Position numbers and translations under genes: made by a program. DNA of 64,000 bases from Halalkalibaculum roseum (GTDB lineage: Bacteria > Bacteroidota > Rhodothermia > Balneolales > Balneolaceae): assembly GCF_011059145.1 (NCBI RefSeq), contig NZ_JAALLT010000001.1, positions 789,250 to 853,249 of the forward strand, given 5' to 3'. This document shows, piece by piece, positions 17,302 through 26,669 of the stretch. Position 1 is the stretch's first letter. Each line of letters opens with the position of its first letter. The notes under the pieces are model-generated. The model was given only the letters and a program-made list of their open reading frames with translations, had not been told where the DNA came from and did not search any database.

Positions 17302-18169
17302 ATGGTGGTTTATGATGTCTCATATCATAGTGAATCCTGGCAACCTTCTCCCGGATGTTGTACCTGTCTTTAGTAGCTAGAATATGAACCGTTAAATTGG
17401 CAAGAGAGATCGGTATTCTGTCCTTCAATTTGCCATATTGATTATAAATAAGATGGCTGCCGTCAAAGATAACAACTATTCCCGACCCGACAATCTCTAA
17501 AATATTTCCTTCTCTGATTATAACACCGGTATCCTCCCCCAGACCCACACCGAGTTTATCTGGGTGAAGGGCAACAGCCTCGGCAAGCCTGCCAAACCTA
17601 TGTCTTTTGATGAAATGGCTGTCAAAAATAACCTCACTCATCAAACCAAGTCCTTTTCCTGTTTTTAGATCGTTCTTTCTTATAACAGTGCCGTTTCGCC
17701 CCCCTGAAATCATCTCTTCAGACATTACAACCGCCCCGGCACTGGTTCCCGCTATGGTAAATTTTTCATTTTGATAGCGCTTACAAATCAAATGATGGGT
17801 CAAGGTGTCTTTTATGATCCGGCTGATCTTGCTTTGATCTCCCCCTGAAAAAAGAATAATATCCGACTTGTTAATGCGATCCAGGGTGGAGGATTCATCA
17901 GCTTCGTGTCGATCCCGGATATCTAAAATACCGACATTATCAACTCCAAGCATCAAAAATGATTCTTTATATTTTTCACCTACAATCTCAGGTATTTCAG
18001 AGGCACTGGTGATCACCTCTATTCGTGGCTTAGAGATTTCGGAATTATTAATGATATCCTGAAGGATGAAACCCTCCCCAAAATGGGAATGGAAACTCTC
18101 ATCTGTTTTTTTAAATCTCTTTTGTTCATTACCGCCAATGGCAATCAGCGTTCCCTTTGGTGTCTTCAT
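17285..18169 (-). CDS. cphB: Cyanophycinase (serine peptidase family S51)
   Basis: The 294-residue protein has the S51 nucleophile elbow GTSAGAVVMSE, the upstream LFSGGDQSKI, then GLGLMSEVIFDSHFIKRHR with the usual D-x-H-F-x-x-R-x-R/H core, and GVGLGEDTGVII. All are typical of CphB. It cleaves the cyanophycin backbone to beta-Asp-Arg dipeptides in the cytosol. It lacks a signal peptide, so it is the intracellular form. It is convergent with the isoaspartyl peptidase gene and divergent from cphA, so breakdown and synthesis can be controlled separately. Confidence 0.93.
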   Translation of the reverse strand: MKTPKGTLIAIGGNEQKRFKKTDESFHSHFGEGFILQDIINNSEISKPRIEVITSASEIPEIVGEKYKESFLMLGVDNVGILDIRDRHEADESSTLDRINKSDIILFSGGDQSKISRIIKDTLTHHLICKRYQNEKFTIAGTSAGAVVMSEEMISGGRNGTVIRKNDLKTGKGLGLMSEVIFDSHFIKRHRFGRLAEAVALHPDKLGVGLGEDTGVIIREGNILEIVGSGIVVIFDGSHLIYNQYGKLKDRIPISLANLTVHILATKDRYNIREKVARIHYDMRHHKPPFKESG

Positions 18170-18336
18170 TTAAATGGGATATACATGATTTGAAGCCTTC
18201 GATATGATCAGAAGTGTGTAGCCGAATATAACTAACTTTCCCCTGGTAAATTCATCTATGTCTGAGTACATCAAACGTCTGAAATGCCTAAGTGTGGCCT
18301 ATTTAATTTACAGGCCGTTTTCTGCAGGCGAGGTGG

Positions 18337-18374
18337 TAAGATTTATGTAACAAATAGTGGATTTCCTGTAACCT
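18337..18374 (+). promoter_or_regulatory. Three-box motif upstream of cyanophycin synthetase
   Basis: Boxes TAAGATTTA (weakest first box), TGTAAC (+9) and TGTAAC (+21). The last box ends about 72 bp before the cphA start. Confidence 0.65.
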
Positions 18375-18446
18375 TTAATCACGTTCTGTTTAATAACTTG
18401 AGCACTCTGCAGAGTGTGAGCATAAATATTTTAAAATTGAACTTTG

Positions 18447-21134
18447 ATGAAGATTCTAAATATAAATATTACGTGTGGTCCTAATAAATGGTCTGTAAAA
18501 AGACACCGACTTGTAGTCATGGAGCTGGATATCGGAGACCTTGAATTTCGTCCGACAAATGAAATTGAAGGGTTTTATGAACGAATAAAAATGCTCCTTC
18601 CCGGTCTTTATGAGCATTGCTGTTCGGAAGGAGAGGCCGGCGGTTTTTTCGCCCGGATAATGGATGGGACATGGATGGGCCACGTCATAGAGCATATTGC
18701 CATAGAGTTGCAGGTTATGGCCGGAATTGAGTCCGGATTTGGCCGTACTCGTGGAACCGGTGAAGGGGGGCACTACTATGTGGTGTTTGATTGTGCGGAC
18801 GAAGAGTCAGGGCGGCTTGCTGCAGAAAGAGCTGTATTATTTGCACAATACTTGGTTGACGGAACCGAAACTGATATTGATGAACACATCGATGAGATAA
18901 GGACGACGAATTTAGAGAACACTCCCGGACCCAGTACCGCATCGATTCTCAGAGAGGCTGTTTCACATGATATTCCGGTCATTAAACTTGAAGACAACTC
19001 ATCCTGGCAGTTAGGCTATGGCTGCAATCAAAAACGAATTTCTGCGACAATCACTTCATCTACCAGTCATTCCGCCGTAGAAATAGCTTGTGATAAAGAG
19101 CGTTGCCGGGCTCTTTTAAAGAGCATGTCGGTGCCAATTGCCGAAGGTACTGCCATAGAATCCTTGGATGAGCTGAAACATTCCATTGATAGCCTGGGAT
19201 TTCCCTTGGTCATCAAACCGGCAAATGGCAATCAGGGACGTGGAGTTACAACAAATATCACGACATTCAAGCAGGCTGAGAAAGCCTTTGGGTATGCATC
19301 AACAGATTGTAAACGGGTGATCGTTGAGAAGTACATCCCCGGCTATGACTATCGCCTTCTTATGGTTGATGGAAAATTAGCCGCTGCGGCCAAGCGTATA
19401 CCCGCACATGTGGTCGGCGATGGAAAGTCTTCTGTTCTGCAATTGATTAATGATGTAAACCGCGATCCCAAACGGGGTGATGGACACGAGAATTTTCTCA
19501 CAAAAATACAGGCAGGGCCGGCTGCAAAGTCCATTTTATCCCAAAAAGGTTACACCCTCAATACCGTTTTGAAGATGGAGGAGATACTTTATTTAGATTA
19601 TGCAGCAAACCTTAGCAAAGGAGGAACCGCTGAAGATGTTACCGATCAGGTGCATCCGGAAGTGGTAAAAACCGCCGCGAGAGTAAGTAAAATCACGGGG
19701 CTCGATATTTGCGGTATCGATTTAATGGCCCAAACCCTGGCCAAACCCCTTGCTGATACAGGGGGCATCGTGCTTGAGGTAAATGCAGCACCGGGCTTTC
19801 GAATGCATCTTGCTCCTTCAAAAGGAACACCGCGAAATGTAGCCGCACCCGTAGTGGATATGCTGTTCCCGAAGGACAGCAGCAGCCGGATACCAATCAT
19901 TGCAATAACAGGTACCAATGGTAAAACAACCACAACAAGATTGATTTCGCATATTATGAAAGAGGCGGGGCGCCGGGTTGGGTACACCACAACAGATGGA
20001 ATTTATGTGAACGATGAGCTACTAATGAAAGGAGATTGCGGTGGTCCAAAAAGTGCGCAACTGATTTTGAAAGATCCAACCGTGGACACGGCAGTACTTG
20101 AGTGTGCAAGAGGTGGGATCCTACGGGCCGGACTTGGATTTGATAAGTGCGATGTTGCTGTAGTTACCAATGTAACTGCCGACCACCTTGGAATGAAAGG
20201 GATTCATACTATTGATCAGATGGCCCACCTGAAATCGGTTGTGCCGGAAAGTGTGCATCCCGGAGGCTACGCCGTACTCAATGCCGACGATGACAGAGTG
20301 TATGCAATGCGGGAAAACCTGCAGTGCAGACCGGTTCTCTTCTCAATGAAGGAGGACAGCAACCGATTGAGCAGGCACCGTAAAGAGGGTGGTATATGCG
20401 CCGTGTTCACGGACAAAACTATTACGATCTGGGACGGATCGGATACGCACACCATTGAACATATTGAGAATATACCGCTAAGCTTTGGCGGACGAGCGCT
20501 GTTTATGATAGAGAATATCCTGGCAGCGGTAGCCGTGGCCTATTCACAAAAGATATCTCCTGCAGTAATACGCAGTGCGCTGAGAAGTTTTAAGCCTTCA
20601 CCGGAGCATTTACCCGGTAGGATGAACCTCTTTAAATTTGAAGACTATGATGTATTGGTAGACTACTGCCATAACCCGGCAGGCCTGGTTGCAATTAAAG
20701 AATTTATTGATAACTCTTCTTACCTCAATAAAACGGGCATTATAAGTGGCCTTGGTGATAGAAGGGAAGAAGACAGCCTGGAACTGGGTCGGCTCTCGGC
20801 GGAACTGTTTTGCAAAATTATTATACGCGAAGATTCCGATTTGAGGGGAAAAGCTGCAGGAGAGTCTTCGTCGATCGTGAAACGAGGGGTTGAAAGCTCC
20901 TGCTTTAATCCGTCTGTGGTCTGTATCCCAAATGAAATACAGGCCCTTCAATTTGCAATGGAAAATGCATTGCCGGGCACACTTGTCATGCTCTGTGTGG
21001 AAAATATTGAAGAGGTAACCGCCATGCTAAAATCAATGCAGCTGAAGGAAAAGCGAGATCAGGGTAAGCCGGCCGGCAAGGTTATGTTTATGAAAAAAGA
21101 TCTAACCGAAGAAATGAATATTTTTCAAGAGTAG
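18447..21134 (+). CDS. cphA: Cyanophycin synthetase
   Basis: An 895-residue ligase that polymerises aspartate and arginine into multi-L-arginyl-poly-aspartate, using ATP for both steps. Start set at ATG (MKILNINITCGPNKWSVKRH), which matches the usual CphA1 N-terminus; a TTG one codon earlier is open. It has an N-terminal domain to about 160, then an ATP-grasp domain (about 210-470: PLVIKPANGNQGRGV, DICGIDLMA, VLEVNAAPG). The C-terminal Mur-ligase-like domain has the P-loop GTNGKTTTTR near 490, LECARGGILRAGLGF, NVTADHLG and DYCHNPAG. The length equals typical CphA1. Preceded by a three-box motif, so polymer synthesis is probably part of the shared regulon. Confidence 0.96.
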   Translation: MKILNINITCGPNKWSVKRHRLVVMELDIGDLEFRPTNEIEGFYERIKMLLPGLYEHCCSEGEAGGFFARIMDGTWMGHVIEHIAIELQVMAGIESGFGRTRGTGEGGHYYVVFDCADEESGRLAAERAVLFAQYLVDGTETDIDEHIDEIRTTNLENTPGPSTASILREAVSHDIPVIKLEDNSSWQLGYGCNQKRISATITSSTSHSAVEIACDKERCRALLKSMSVPIAEGTAIESLDELKHSIDSLGFPLVIKPANGNQGRGVTTNITTFKQAEKAFGYASTDCKRVIVEKYIPGYDYRLLMVDGKLAAAAKRIPAHVVGDGKSSVLQLINDVNRDPKRGDGHENFLTKIQAGPAAKSILSQKGYTLNTVLKMEEILYLDYAANLSKGGTAEDVTDQVHPEVVKTAARVSKITGLDICGIDLMAQTLAKPLADTGGIVLEVNAAPGFRMHLAPSKGTPRNVAAPVVDMLFPKDSSSRIPIIAITGTNGKTTTTRLISHIMKEAGRRVGYTTTDGIYVNDELLMKGDCGGPKSAQLILKDPTVDTAVLECARGGILRAGLGFDKCDVAVVTNVTADHLGMKGIHTIDQMAHLKSVVPESVHPGGYAVLNADDDRVYAMRENLQCRPVLFSMKEDSNRLSRHRKEGGICAVFTDKTITIWDGSDTHTIEHIENIPLSFGGRALFMIENILAAVAVAYSQKISPAVIRSALRSFKPSPEHLPGRMNLFKFEDYDVLVDYCHNPAGLVAIKEFIDNSSYLNKTGIISGLGDRREEDSLELGRLSAELFCKIIIREDSDLRGKAAGESSSIVKRGVESSCFNPSVVCIPNEIQALQFAMENALPGTLVMLCVENIEEVTAMLKSMQLKEKRDQGKPAGKVMFMKKDLTEEMNIFQE

Positions 21135-21180
21135 ATAATCGAGACCCGGAGTTGAAGCATTAAAATAGGTCTTTGCAGGA

Positions 21181-21217
21181 AAAACCCTTCAAGTGTATTA
21201 AACTCTTGGAGGGTTTT
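21181..21217 (+). terminator. Terminator after cphA
   Basis: A 13-bp stem with one G-U pair (AAAACCCTTCAAG/CTTGGAGGGTTTT) about 45 bp after the cphA stop. Confidence 0.75.
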
Positions 21218-21257
21218 GCATTTATTCAAATTCTCACGCACAATTTGCACCAAAAAA

Positions 21258-21289
21258 ATAAAGCGAACACTTTTGGGTGTTCGCTTTAT
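21258..21289 (-). terminator. Terminator of the ice-binding-type gene
   Basis: A perfect 13-bp stem (ATAAAGCGAACAC/GTGTTCGCTTTAT) with a 6-base loop, followed by seven T on the minus strand. It ends the minus-strand gene at 21317-22621 and insulates it from cphA. Confidence 0.85.
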
Positions 21290-21316
21290 GGTTCAATTTA
21301 GTACAAGATTACGTAC

Positions 21317-22621
21317 TTATTTGTTTTCTGAAGAGGCTTGTCCGACCATACTTCCCGGTTCTGTAACGGTGTTATCATCGAGAGTGATTGACTTTTGACT
21401 AAACAATCTCCCGTTTAATTTTGCGCCTTTTCCGAGTGTTATCTCATTCATGGACAGGATAATACCTTTAAAATTTGCATTCTTGCCGATGGTTACTTCA
21501 CCATCTACATGCCAAAAGATGTTATCTGCCCGGGCTCCCTCCGTTAACGTGAGCACAATATTTTCATCAACCGATAGATTCTTACCTACCTTTATTATCC
21601 ATACATCATCTGCATTGCCCGACAAAGTGACATCGGATGCTATATGAAGGGAATCACTCCACTCATGTACTCCTGGAGCCAATGCAACACTTTCAAAACT
21701 TTCATTCTTGTGAAGCGTTGAATCACCTCCGTTTTGTAGTGAAGCATCACTGTAGGCAAACATCATATCTTTGATGGCTTCAAAGACATCAGGAGAGTTT
21801 GTATTACCTAGGTCTGACTGTAAAACAGCATTCTTATCGGAGGTTGTTTGCATTTTTGGCTCAGATTTATTGGCCTCTTTTTTTAAGCTTTTTGCCACCG
21901 AGCCTTCCCCGATGCGACCCGTAATTTTGGACGCCGACTTATTTTGAACAGATGTTTTTGTCAAAATAACAAAATGGCCTGCTTTGCCAAGTTCAATGCC
22001 CTTCATCATTTTTGATGATACGGTATACATTGACTTGCCATTAGGTTCTTTCCCGTTCCGTTGGTCATTTTGTCTATCAGAGTAGCCCTTATTTGATTTG
22101 CCTATAGTTACAAAACCCAACACATAATCATTTTCAAGGGCAATATTATCTAAATTTTTCACCCCATTTGTCACGGTAAAGGTGTAGGTAGTTCCCTCCC
22201 TCAATTCCTTATCAGGTGTGAATACCGCAATTTTATTAGCATAGCTGAGGGTTCCATTTACAGCACCCACGCTATAGTACCAGCTGTTATCAGATTTTTC
22301 ATTGGTTAAGTTGCCTGTTATTTGATCCTGCCGCATCTCTCCATGCTCTTTATTCACCGTATCAGCATAGGTTGCATAGAGCAGTAAATTGGTACTATTG
22401 ATACTTGATGCATCCATATCACTGCTAAAGGTGATCTCTATAGCACTATTTTGATTGACGTTAACCTCACCATCCGCAGGACTAGTTGCTAAAATGACAG
22501 GTGCTTTTGTTTCAGGATCAACGATATTGCTTTTATCCTGTGCCATACCACCGGCAGAAAATCCGGCAAACAGCAAAGCTGTAAGGATTATGCTCTCATA
22601 GAATTGTTTATTCGTTCTCAT
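21317..22621 (-). CDS. Secreted protein with Ig-like domain and DUF3494 (ice-binding-type) beta-solenoid
   Basis: A 434-residue exported protein with a signal peptide (ALLFAGFSAGGMAQ). Residues about 38-175 form an SbsA-type Ig-like domain (PADGEVNVNQNSAIEITFSS, YTFTVTNGVKNLDN). A variable, lysine-rich linker follows. From about 270 there is a DUF3494 domain with the repeat-like strands GVHEWSDSLHIASDVTLSG, DVWIIKVGKNLSVDEN and FKGIILSMNEITLGKGAKLN. DUF3494 proteins bind ice crystals or act as adhesive beta-helices. The start of the domain seems shorter than usual. Under the three-box motif, with the last box 71 bp from the ATG. Ice binding itself is not provable here; an adhesin role is equally possible. 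Confidence 0.82.
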   Translation of the reverse strand: MRTNKQFYESIILTALLFAGFSAGGMAQDKSNIVDPETKAPVILATSPADGEVNVNQNSAIEITFSSDMDASSINSTNLLLYATYADTVNKEHGEMRQDQITGNLTNEKSDNSWYYSVGAVNGTLSYANKIAVFTPDKELREGTTYTFTVTNGVKNLDNIALENDYVLGFVTIGKSNKGYSDRQNDQRNGKEPNGKSMYTVSSKMMKGIELGKAGHFVILTKTSVQNKSASKITGRIGEGSVAKSLKKEANKSEPKMQTTSDKNAVLQSDLGNTNSPDVFEAIKDMMFAYSDASLQNGGDSTLHKNESFESVALAPGVHEWSDSLHIASDVTLSGNADDVWIIKVGKNLSVDENIVLTLTEGARADNIFWHVDGEVTIGKNANFKGIILSMNEITLGKGAKLNGRLFSQKSITLDDNTVTEPGSMVGQASSENK

Positions 22622-22691
22622 AATAATTTATCTAAAATTTGCGTGACATAATTATCACGCCTTCAATCTGCATATAATTTGACTGAGTGTT

Positions 22692-22727
22692 GTTACAGCA
22701 TCCCGTTTATAAGTTGCAGATTTCACT
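22692..22727 (-). promoter_or_regulatory. Three-box motif upstream of the ice-binding-type gene
   Basis: Boxes AGTGAAATC, TGCAAC (+9) and TGTAAC (+21), 71 bp before the start. Box one is imperfect. Confidence 0.65.
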
Positions 22728-23001
22728 GAAGCTAAATGCACGTACAGTTCCTCATTAAGGATAACTACTTGATGGCCGGAAACATATATAGCATTGGGCA
22801 GGATTAAGGAAAAATCCAATATGCAGCCATCGTAAAATTCATTCCGACTCCTCAAAATTCCCGGATAAAATCTGTTATATATGCAACACTTTGAAAAGAA
22901 TGTATAACGCATATCTGCATGAATGTGCTCACATTTTACTATAAAGAGCATCTAAGCGTGTTCTATAAATCGTAAATAACATTAGTTAAGAAAAGTACAT
23001 T

Positions 23002-23199
23002 ATGAAACAAACATTAGGCGGGATACTGAGTATAGGCGGATTGATTGGTGTCATATTTTTTGGAATTCAATACTTGGACGATTCTGAATCATTTGAATTA
23101 CTGGGGGCAGATATAGCAGTGAGCACCGGTGATTGGGTTCCGATTCTTGTATCACTAATCGTCCTCATTGTTGGGGTAGTCATTTATAAATCTAAGTAG
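23002..23199 (+). CDS. Small membrane protein, 65 residues
   Basis: Two predicted membrane helices (GGILSIGGLIGVIFFGIQYL and VPILVSLIVLIVGVVIYK) joined by an acidic loop (DDSESFELLGADIAVSTGDW). No family recognised. A weak, partial three-box-like sequence (TATAAC then TGTGCT 21 bp later, near 22902-22930) lies upstream but does not meet the pattern. The next gene, an M48 peptidase, lies 220 bp downstream on the same strand. Confidence 0.6.
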   Translation: MKQTLGGILSIGGLIGVIFFGIQYLDDSESFELLGADIAVSTGDWVPILVSLIVLIVGVVIYKSK

Positions 23200-23419
23200 T
23201 CCAAGGGTGCTTGTACGGATGTATTCATTACATGAGATAACCCTTCCATTGTCCATCCGGTCAACCTGCGTTATACCCTGATGGGGAGGGATGGCCTGTT
23301 ATTTGAAACAATCCTAACCCTTTGGAACATGGCGAATCCAATCGTTAGAATCAGGCATTCACAGAATGATGTACCGGAAGTTTCTATACAATAAAAAAAT
23401 TAATTAGGAGAGGCTGATT

Positions 23420-24916
23420 ATGAGATCCATTATTTCACATTGTTGTCTGTTATTTATTCTGGGGCTTTTGGTTTCTGCCTGCAGTATTCAAGAAAGTGCA
23501 ATTAGCGGTGAACGGCGTGCATACGGCTACAGCTGGGATCAGGAAAAGAAGATCGGTAAAGATGCCGACCAGCAGATTCAACAACAATTCGGCTTATATG
23601 ATAGTGATGAGCTTCAAGCGTATGTTGATAAGATTGGACAGGAGATGCTGGCTGTCAGCCATATGAACAGGCCCGATACACCTGCCGAGTATGAAGGAAC
23701 GGACTTTTACTTTCGTGTTTTAGACAGCCCGGTGGTTAATGCCTTTGCCCTGCCTGGCGGGTACATCTATGTAACCCGGGGGCTGCTATCACATCTAGAT
23801 AATGAAGCCCAACTCTCTGTGGTGCTGGGTCATGAAATCGGGCACGTGATTGCTCGCCATGCCTCCCAAAGGGCCTTCGAACAACAGATGGGGCAGCTTG
23901 CCCTGATCGGAGGTGCCATTGGCGGGGAACTACTGGGTCTTCCCGGTGGAGATATCCTAGGAATTGGCAGTCAGGCGGCTCAAATGCTGTTTTTAAGCTA
24001 CAGCCGGGAAGATGAGCGGGAATCCGATCGATTGGGAGTGGAATACTCCTCCATGCAGCATTATAAGGCAGCCGAAGGGGCACAGTTTTTTGTATCCCTG
24101 GAGCGGATGTCCAAACAATCCGGCCAAAGCATTCCCGACTGGCAATCAACCCATCCCGACCCGGCAGAAAGGGCTAAGAGCATTCCTGAGCTTGCCGAGC
24201 AGTGGAGGGCGAAAGGGTATGAGCAGACCATTGACAATACCGATCAGTATATGGGTAAGCTAAATAATATGATCTATGGTGAAAATCCGCGGGAGGGATT
24301 TACCCGGAACGGCTTCTTTTACCACCCGGAAATGAGATTTCAATTTCCTTACCCGGACGGCTGGCAGGTGATAAACCAGCGGTCGCTGGTTGCAGTTGTC
24401 AACAGGGATCAGGATGCCGTTTCGATTATGACGCTGGATGGCAAATCGGCGGGCGCAGAGGCTTCAGTTAACGAGTTTTTAAACCAGGAAGGCATCACAA
24501 CACTGGGAAAATCTAACGCAGAAAGCAACGGACTTGCAGCGTTTCGGGCAGAAGCCACCGGACAAGCTGAGGACGGCCCCAAGCTCACATTCTATGTCTA
24601 TGCCATAGAGTATGGCGGCTCCATCTATCGCTTTTTAAACTATACAACAGCTGAAAAGTATGGAACCTATGCTTCACGTTTTAATGAGATAACCGGCGGG
24701 TTTAAGAAGCTAACCGATTCAGGTATATTGAATATTCAACCGGTTCTTCTGCAAACGGTAAAAGCCAGTCGTGCAGGCACCTTCAAGTCTTTTCTACCGA
24801 CTAATTTTGAAAGCTTATCAATCACTGTATCACCGGAGGACCTTGCGATAATGAACCAAGTGGGACTCGATGAACAGATCATAACCGGCACCTGGTTAAA
24901 ACTCCCAAGGCAGTAA
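23420..24916 (+). CDS. M48-family zinc metallopeptidase lipoprotein
   Basis: A 498-residue protein with lipoprotein signal (lipobox VSAC near residue 21), strong ribosome site AGGAG before the ATG, and the zinc site HEIGHVIARH near residue 137 with the downstream glutamate in REDERESDRLG. The typical ALPGGYIYVTRGLL precedes it. Residues 1-300 thus form a periplasmic M48 peptidase like BepA/YfgC, which degrades or assembles outer-membrane proteins. BepA has TPR repeats; here the C-terminal 200 residues instead form another domain (FPYPDGWQVINQRSLVAVV onward) that I do not recognise. Likely an envelope quality-control protease. Confidence 0.88.
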   Translation: MRSIISHCCLLFILGLLVSACSIQESAISGERRAYGYSWDQEKKIGKDADQQIQQQFGLYDSDELQAYVDKIGQEMLAVSHMNRPDTPAEYEGTDFYFRVLDSPVVNAFALPGGYIYVTRGLLSHLDNEAQLSVVLGHEIGHVIARHASQRAFEQQMGQLALIGGAIGGELLGLPGGDILGIGSQAAQMLFLSYSREDERESDRLGVEYSSMQHYKAAEGAQFFVSLERMSKQSGQSIPDWQSTHPDPAERAKSIPELAEQWRAKGYEQTIDNTDQYMGKLNNMIYGENPREGFTRNGFFYHPEMRFQFPYPDGWQVINQRSLVAVVNRDQDAVSIMTLDGKSAGAEASVNEFLNQEGITTLGKSNAESNGLAAFRAEATGQAEDGPKLTFYVYAIEYGGSIYRFLNYTTAEKYGTYASRFNEITGGFKKLTDSGILNIQPVLLQTVKASRAGTFKSFLPTNFESLSITVSPEDLAIMNQVGLDEQIITGTWLKLPRQ

Positions 24917-25304
24917 GCTTGGCAACAGGTGTTGTTTTCCAGAGAGCTTTGTATCGAAGGTTTACAAAGGGTAAAACCACCAACCTATTGCTCAAAGGGA
25001 GCTGTACCATAAGCACTCTACCCCCTGGAGCCTTTGGTGTATCTCCTTTTATGGATATAGCACGTAGGTGGTACAACCACCACATAGCGAAGTCCGCAAA
25101 ACTTCACAGCTGATAACGGATCTCAATCTGAGAACATGAGTGAAAAACTATGGCAAAAGTATTACCAATAAAAAAGGACAGAGGTTTTAACTCTGTCCTT
25201 TTATGATCTTACTCTCTGATGAATGTTTACTCGGGTACTAAGGGATACTGTAAGAAAATGAGTAAGATGTTTTCAGATTTTTTTCGGGTCATTTAAGGTT
25301 ATGA
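24917..25304. other. Intergenic region between convergent genes
   Basis: About 390 bases. The only clear element is the terminator at 25172-25202. Confidence 0.4.
25172..25202. terminator. Bidirectional hairpin terminator
   Basis: A perfect 12-bp stem (AAAAGGACAGAG/CTCTGTCCTTTT) with a 7-base loop between two convergent genes. T runs follow on both strands. Confidence 0.8.
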
Positions 25305-25955
25305 TTAGTTGGTTCCGCTTTGTGACATTTCCGCTCGTGCATTCTGAATAGCTGTTTGCACATTCTGGATGGCATAATGCAGATTATTCCCTTTGGTTAC
25401 GACTTTTTTGGAGGTCGGACCGATGGCCGCGATTCCTTTGGTAGTCAGATCATTCGATAGGAAGGTCTGTATTTCCTTTAAGTCAGAGACATAAGCTTTG
25501 AACGCTTCGTTAACGCCAATGCTGTTTTCAGCTATTTTGTCATAGATATCTCCAAGTGCCGCTCGCCGTTCATTGCTTAGTTTCTGGATTTCCGGGTTAT
25601 CGTATTCTGTGCCCTCTTTTTTCCATTCCTCAAAATAATCTATACCACGCTTTCTCATCTCTTCGGCATGTTTTGCAAACTTTTTCTCCATGGCCAACAT
25701 TTCTACCACATTATTACTGTAGGCGTCAAACGCTTGTTTTACATCCGTTTGGCCGGGCCTCATGAGTGCTTCCAGGGAGGTTCCGGTAGTATCTAGCTGT
25801 CGGGATACTTTTTGAATATCATTTTCCATGGTCTCCATGGTTGTTCTTGTATCTTCTGAACGCTGCATGCCTGTGGTAGCACAACTGGTAATACCAAATG
25901 CAGCTATGATCAGTAAAACAGAGCTCCAAGTATATGTATGGTTTAGTAATTTCAT
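25305..25955 (-). CDS. Stress-type lipoprotein, DUF2959-like, paralogue 1
   Basis: Start at MKLLNHTYTW, which gives a proper lipoprotein signal (lipobox ITSC near 25). An upstream in-frame ATG would put 33 extra residues before it and is rejected. The mature part is all helical and coiled-coil-like: MRPGQTDVKQAFDAYSNNVV, RGIDYFEEWKKEGTEYDNPE and LKEIQTFLSNDLTTKGIAAI. The helix order and EWxxE..Y..P..Q.LS core resemble DUF2959. A close paralogue lies at 28708-29361. Under the three-box motif, last box about 86 bp upstream. Function unknown. Confidence 0.75.
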   Translation of the reverse strand: MKLLNHTYTWSSVLLIIAAFGITSCATTGMQRSEDTRTTMETMENDIQKVSRQLDTTGTSLEALMRPGQTDVKQAFDAYSNNVVEMLAMEKKFAKHAEEMRKRGIDYFEEWKKEGTEYDNPEIQKLSNERRAALGDIYDKIAENSIGVNEAFKAYVSDLKEIQTFLSNDLTTKGIAAIGPTSKKVVTKGNNLHYAIQNVQTAIQNARAEMSQSGTN

Positions 25956-26040
25956 TTTAATCTCTATTAATTGCCCGCAACTGGCGGGACAGGTGTGAAT
26001 TATTATCACTAATGGAATATGAGCATTCCGGTTTCGTAAA

Positions 26041-26078
26041 GCGTTACAGTTCACCGAGGTAGATTTATATATATCACA
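26041..26078 (-). promoter_or_regulatory. Three-box motif upstream of DUF2959-like paralogue 1
   Basis: Boxes TGTGATATA, TATAAA (+9) and TGTAACGC (+21), about 86 bp before the start codon. Confidence 0.75.
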
Positions 26079-26144
26079 TGCCGGAGGAATAGGCAGGCAC
26101 TATTAAATGAGATCGTGCAAGAGGCAAGCGGAGGCGATCCAATT

Positions 26145-26669
26145 CTAAAGCTTGTCTATAAACAGTATCATGGTGGCCGCGACAGTGGCGATGGGGCCAA
26201 TGATCCGCATGTAATCGACAAAAGCCGGCCGCCTTTTTACTTCAAGAGTAATGAAATCATTTTCTTGCAACGTGAAGTCGAGTATTCCGGGCGGCAACTG
26301 CTGCGTATACTGAAACCTGAAATTGACCACCTCATTAATGTTCAGTTCCTGGTTTCGTCTAGATACATTGACCTCAACACGTAATTTAGACCAGTCAAGT
26401 GTGGTTTCGCCCGTACGGAAACTGGCCGGGCCGCGTGCAAAAGAGATAAGTTCGATAAGGGTAGTGCCCGTTGGTACCATGAATCGACCGGGTGCGTTTA
26501 CATCGCCCCAGAGATTAATCAATAGCGACTCATCGCCAGGCTTGGATATTTGCACTATACCTTCAACGAGCCGGTACTGCAGAGTAAGTGGTATCTGATC
26601 TTGTGCCCGGGCTGTTTCTGCAATCATCATTCCGGCGATAAACATCACTATGGCAACAGTATGTTTCAT
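26145..26669 (-). CDS. Exported SLBB-domain-like protein with C-terminal membrane helix
   Basis: A 174-residue protein: signal peptide (MFIAGMMIAETARAQ), then a domain with LINLWGDVNAPGRFMVPTGT and LIELISFARGP. This is the SLBB pattern (G-x-V-x-x-P-G...T-L-x-E-L-I-x-x-A-G-G) found in polysaccharide export proteins. A C-terminal helix follows (IIGPIATVAATMILFI). It lacks the Poly_export domain of Wza-like proteins, so it is not a complete export channel. Its ATG overlaps the stop of the upstream gene (ATGA), so the two are translationally coupled and share the three-box promoter at 27131. Confidence 0.65.
   Translation of the reverse strand: MKHTVAIVMFIAGMMIAETARAQDQIPLTLQYRLVEGIVQISKPGDESLLINLWGDVNAPGRFMVPTGTTLIELISFARGPASFRTGETTLDWSKLRVEVNVSRRNQELNINEVVNFRFQYTQQLPPGILDFTLQENDFITLEVKRRPAFVDYMRIIGPIATVAATMILFIDKL

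Noticed and set aside
22902-22930. Seventeenth three-box motif before the 65-residue membrane protein gene
   Set aside because: TATAAC and TGTGCT are 21 bp apart but the first box (AAAAGAATG) does not fit and box 3 is poor.
22655-22951. Minus-strand frame of 98 codons upstream of the ice-binding-type gene
   Set aside because: It covers the three-box motif and has no protein-like pattern; the promoter reading explains the region better.
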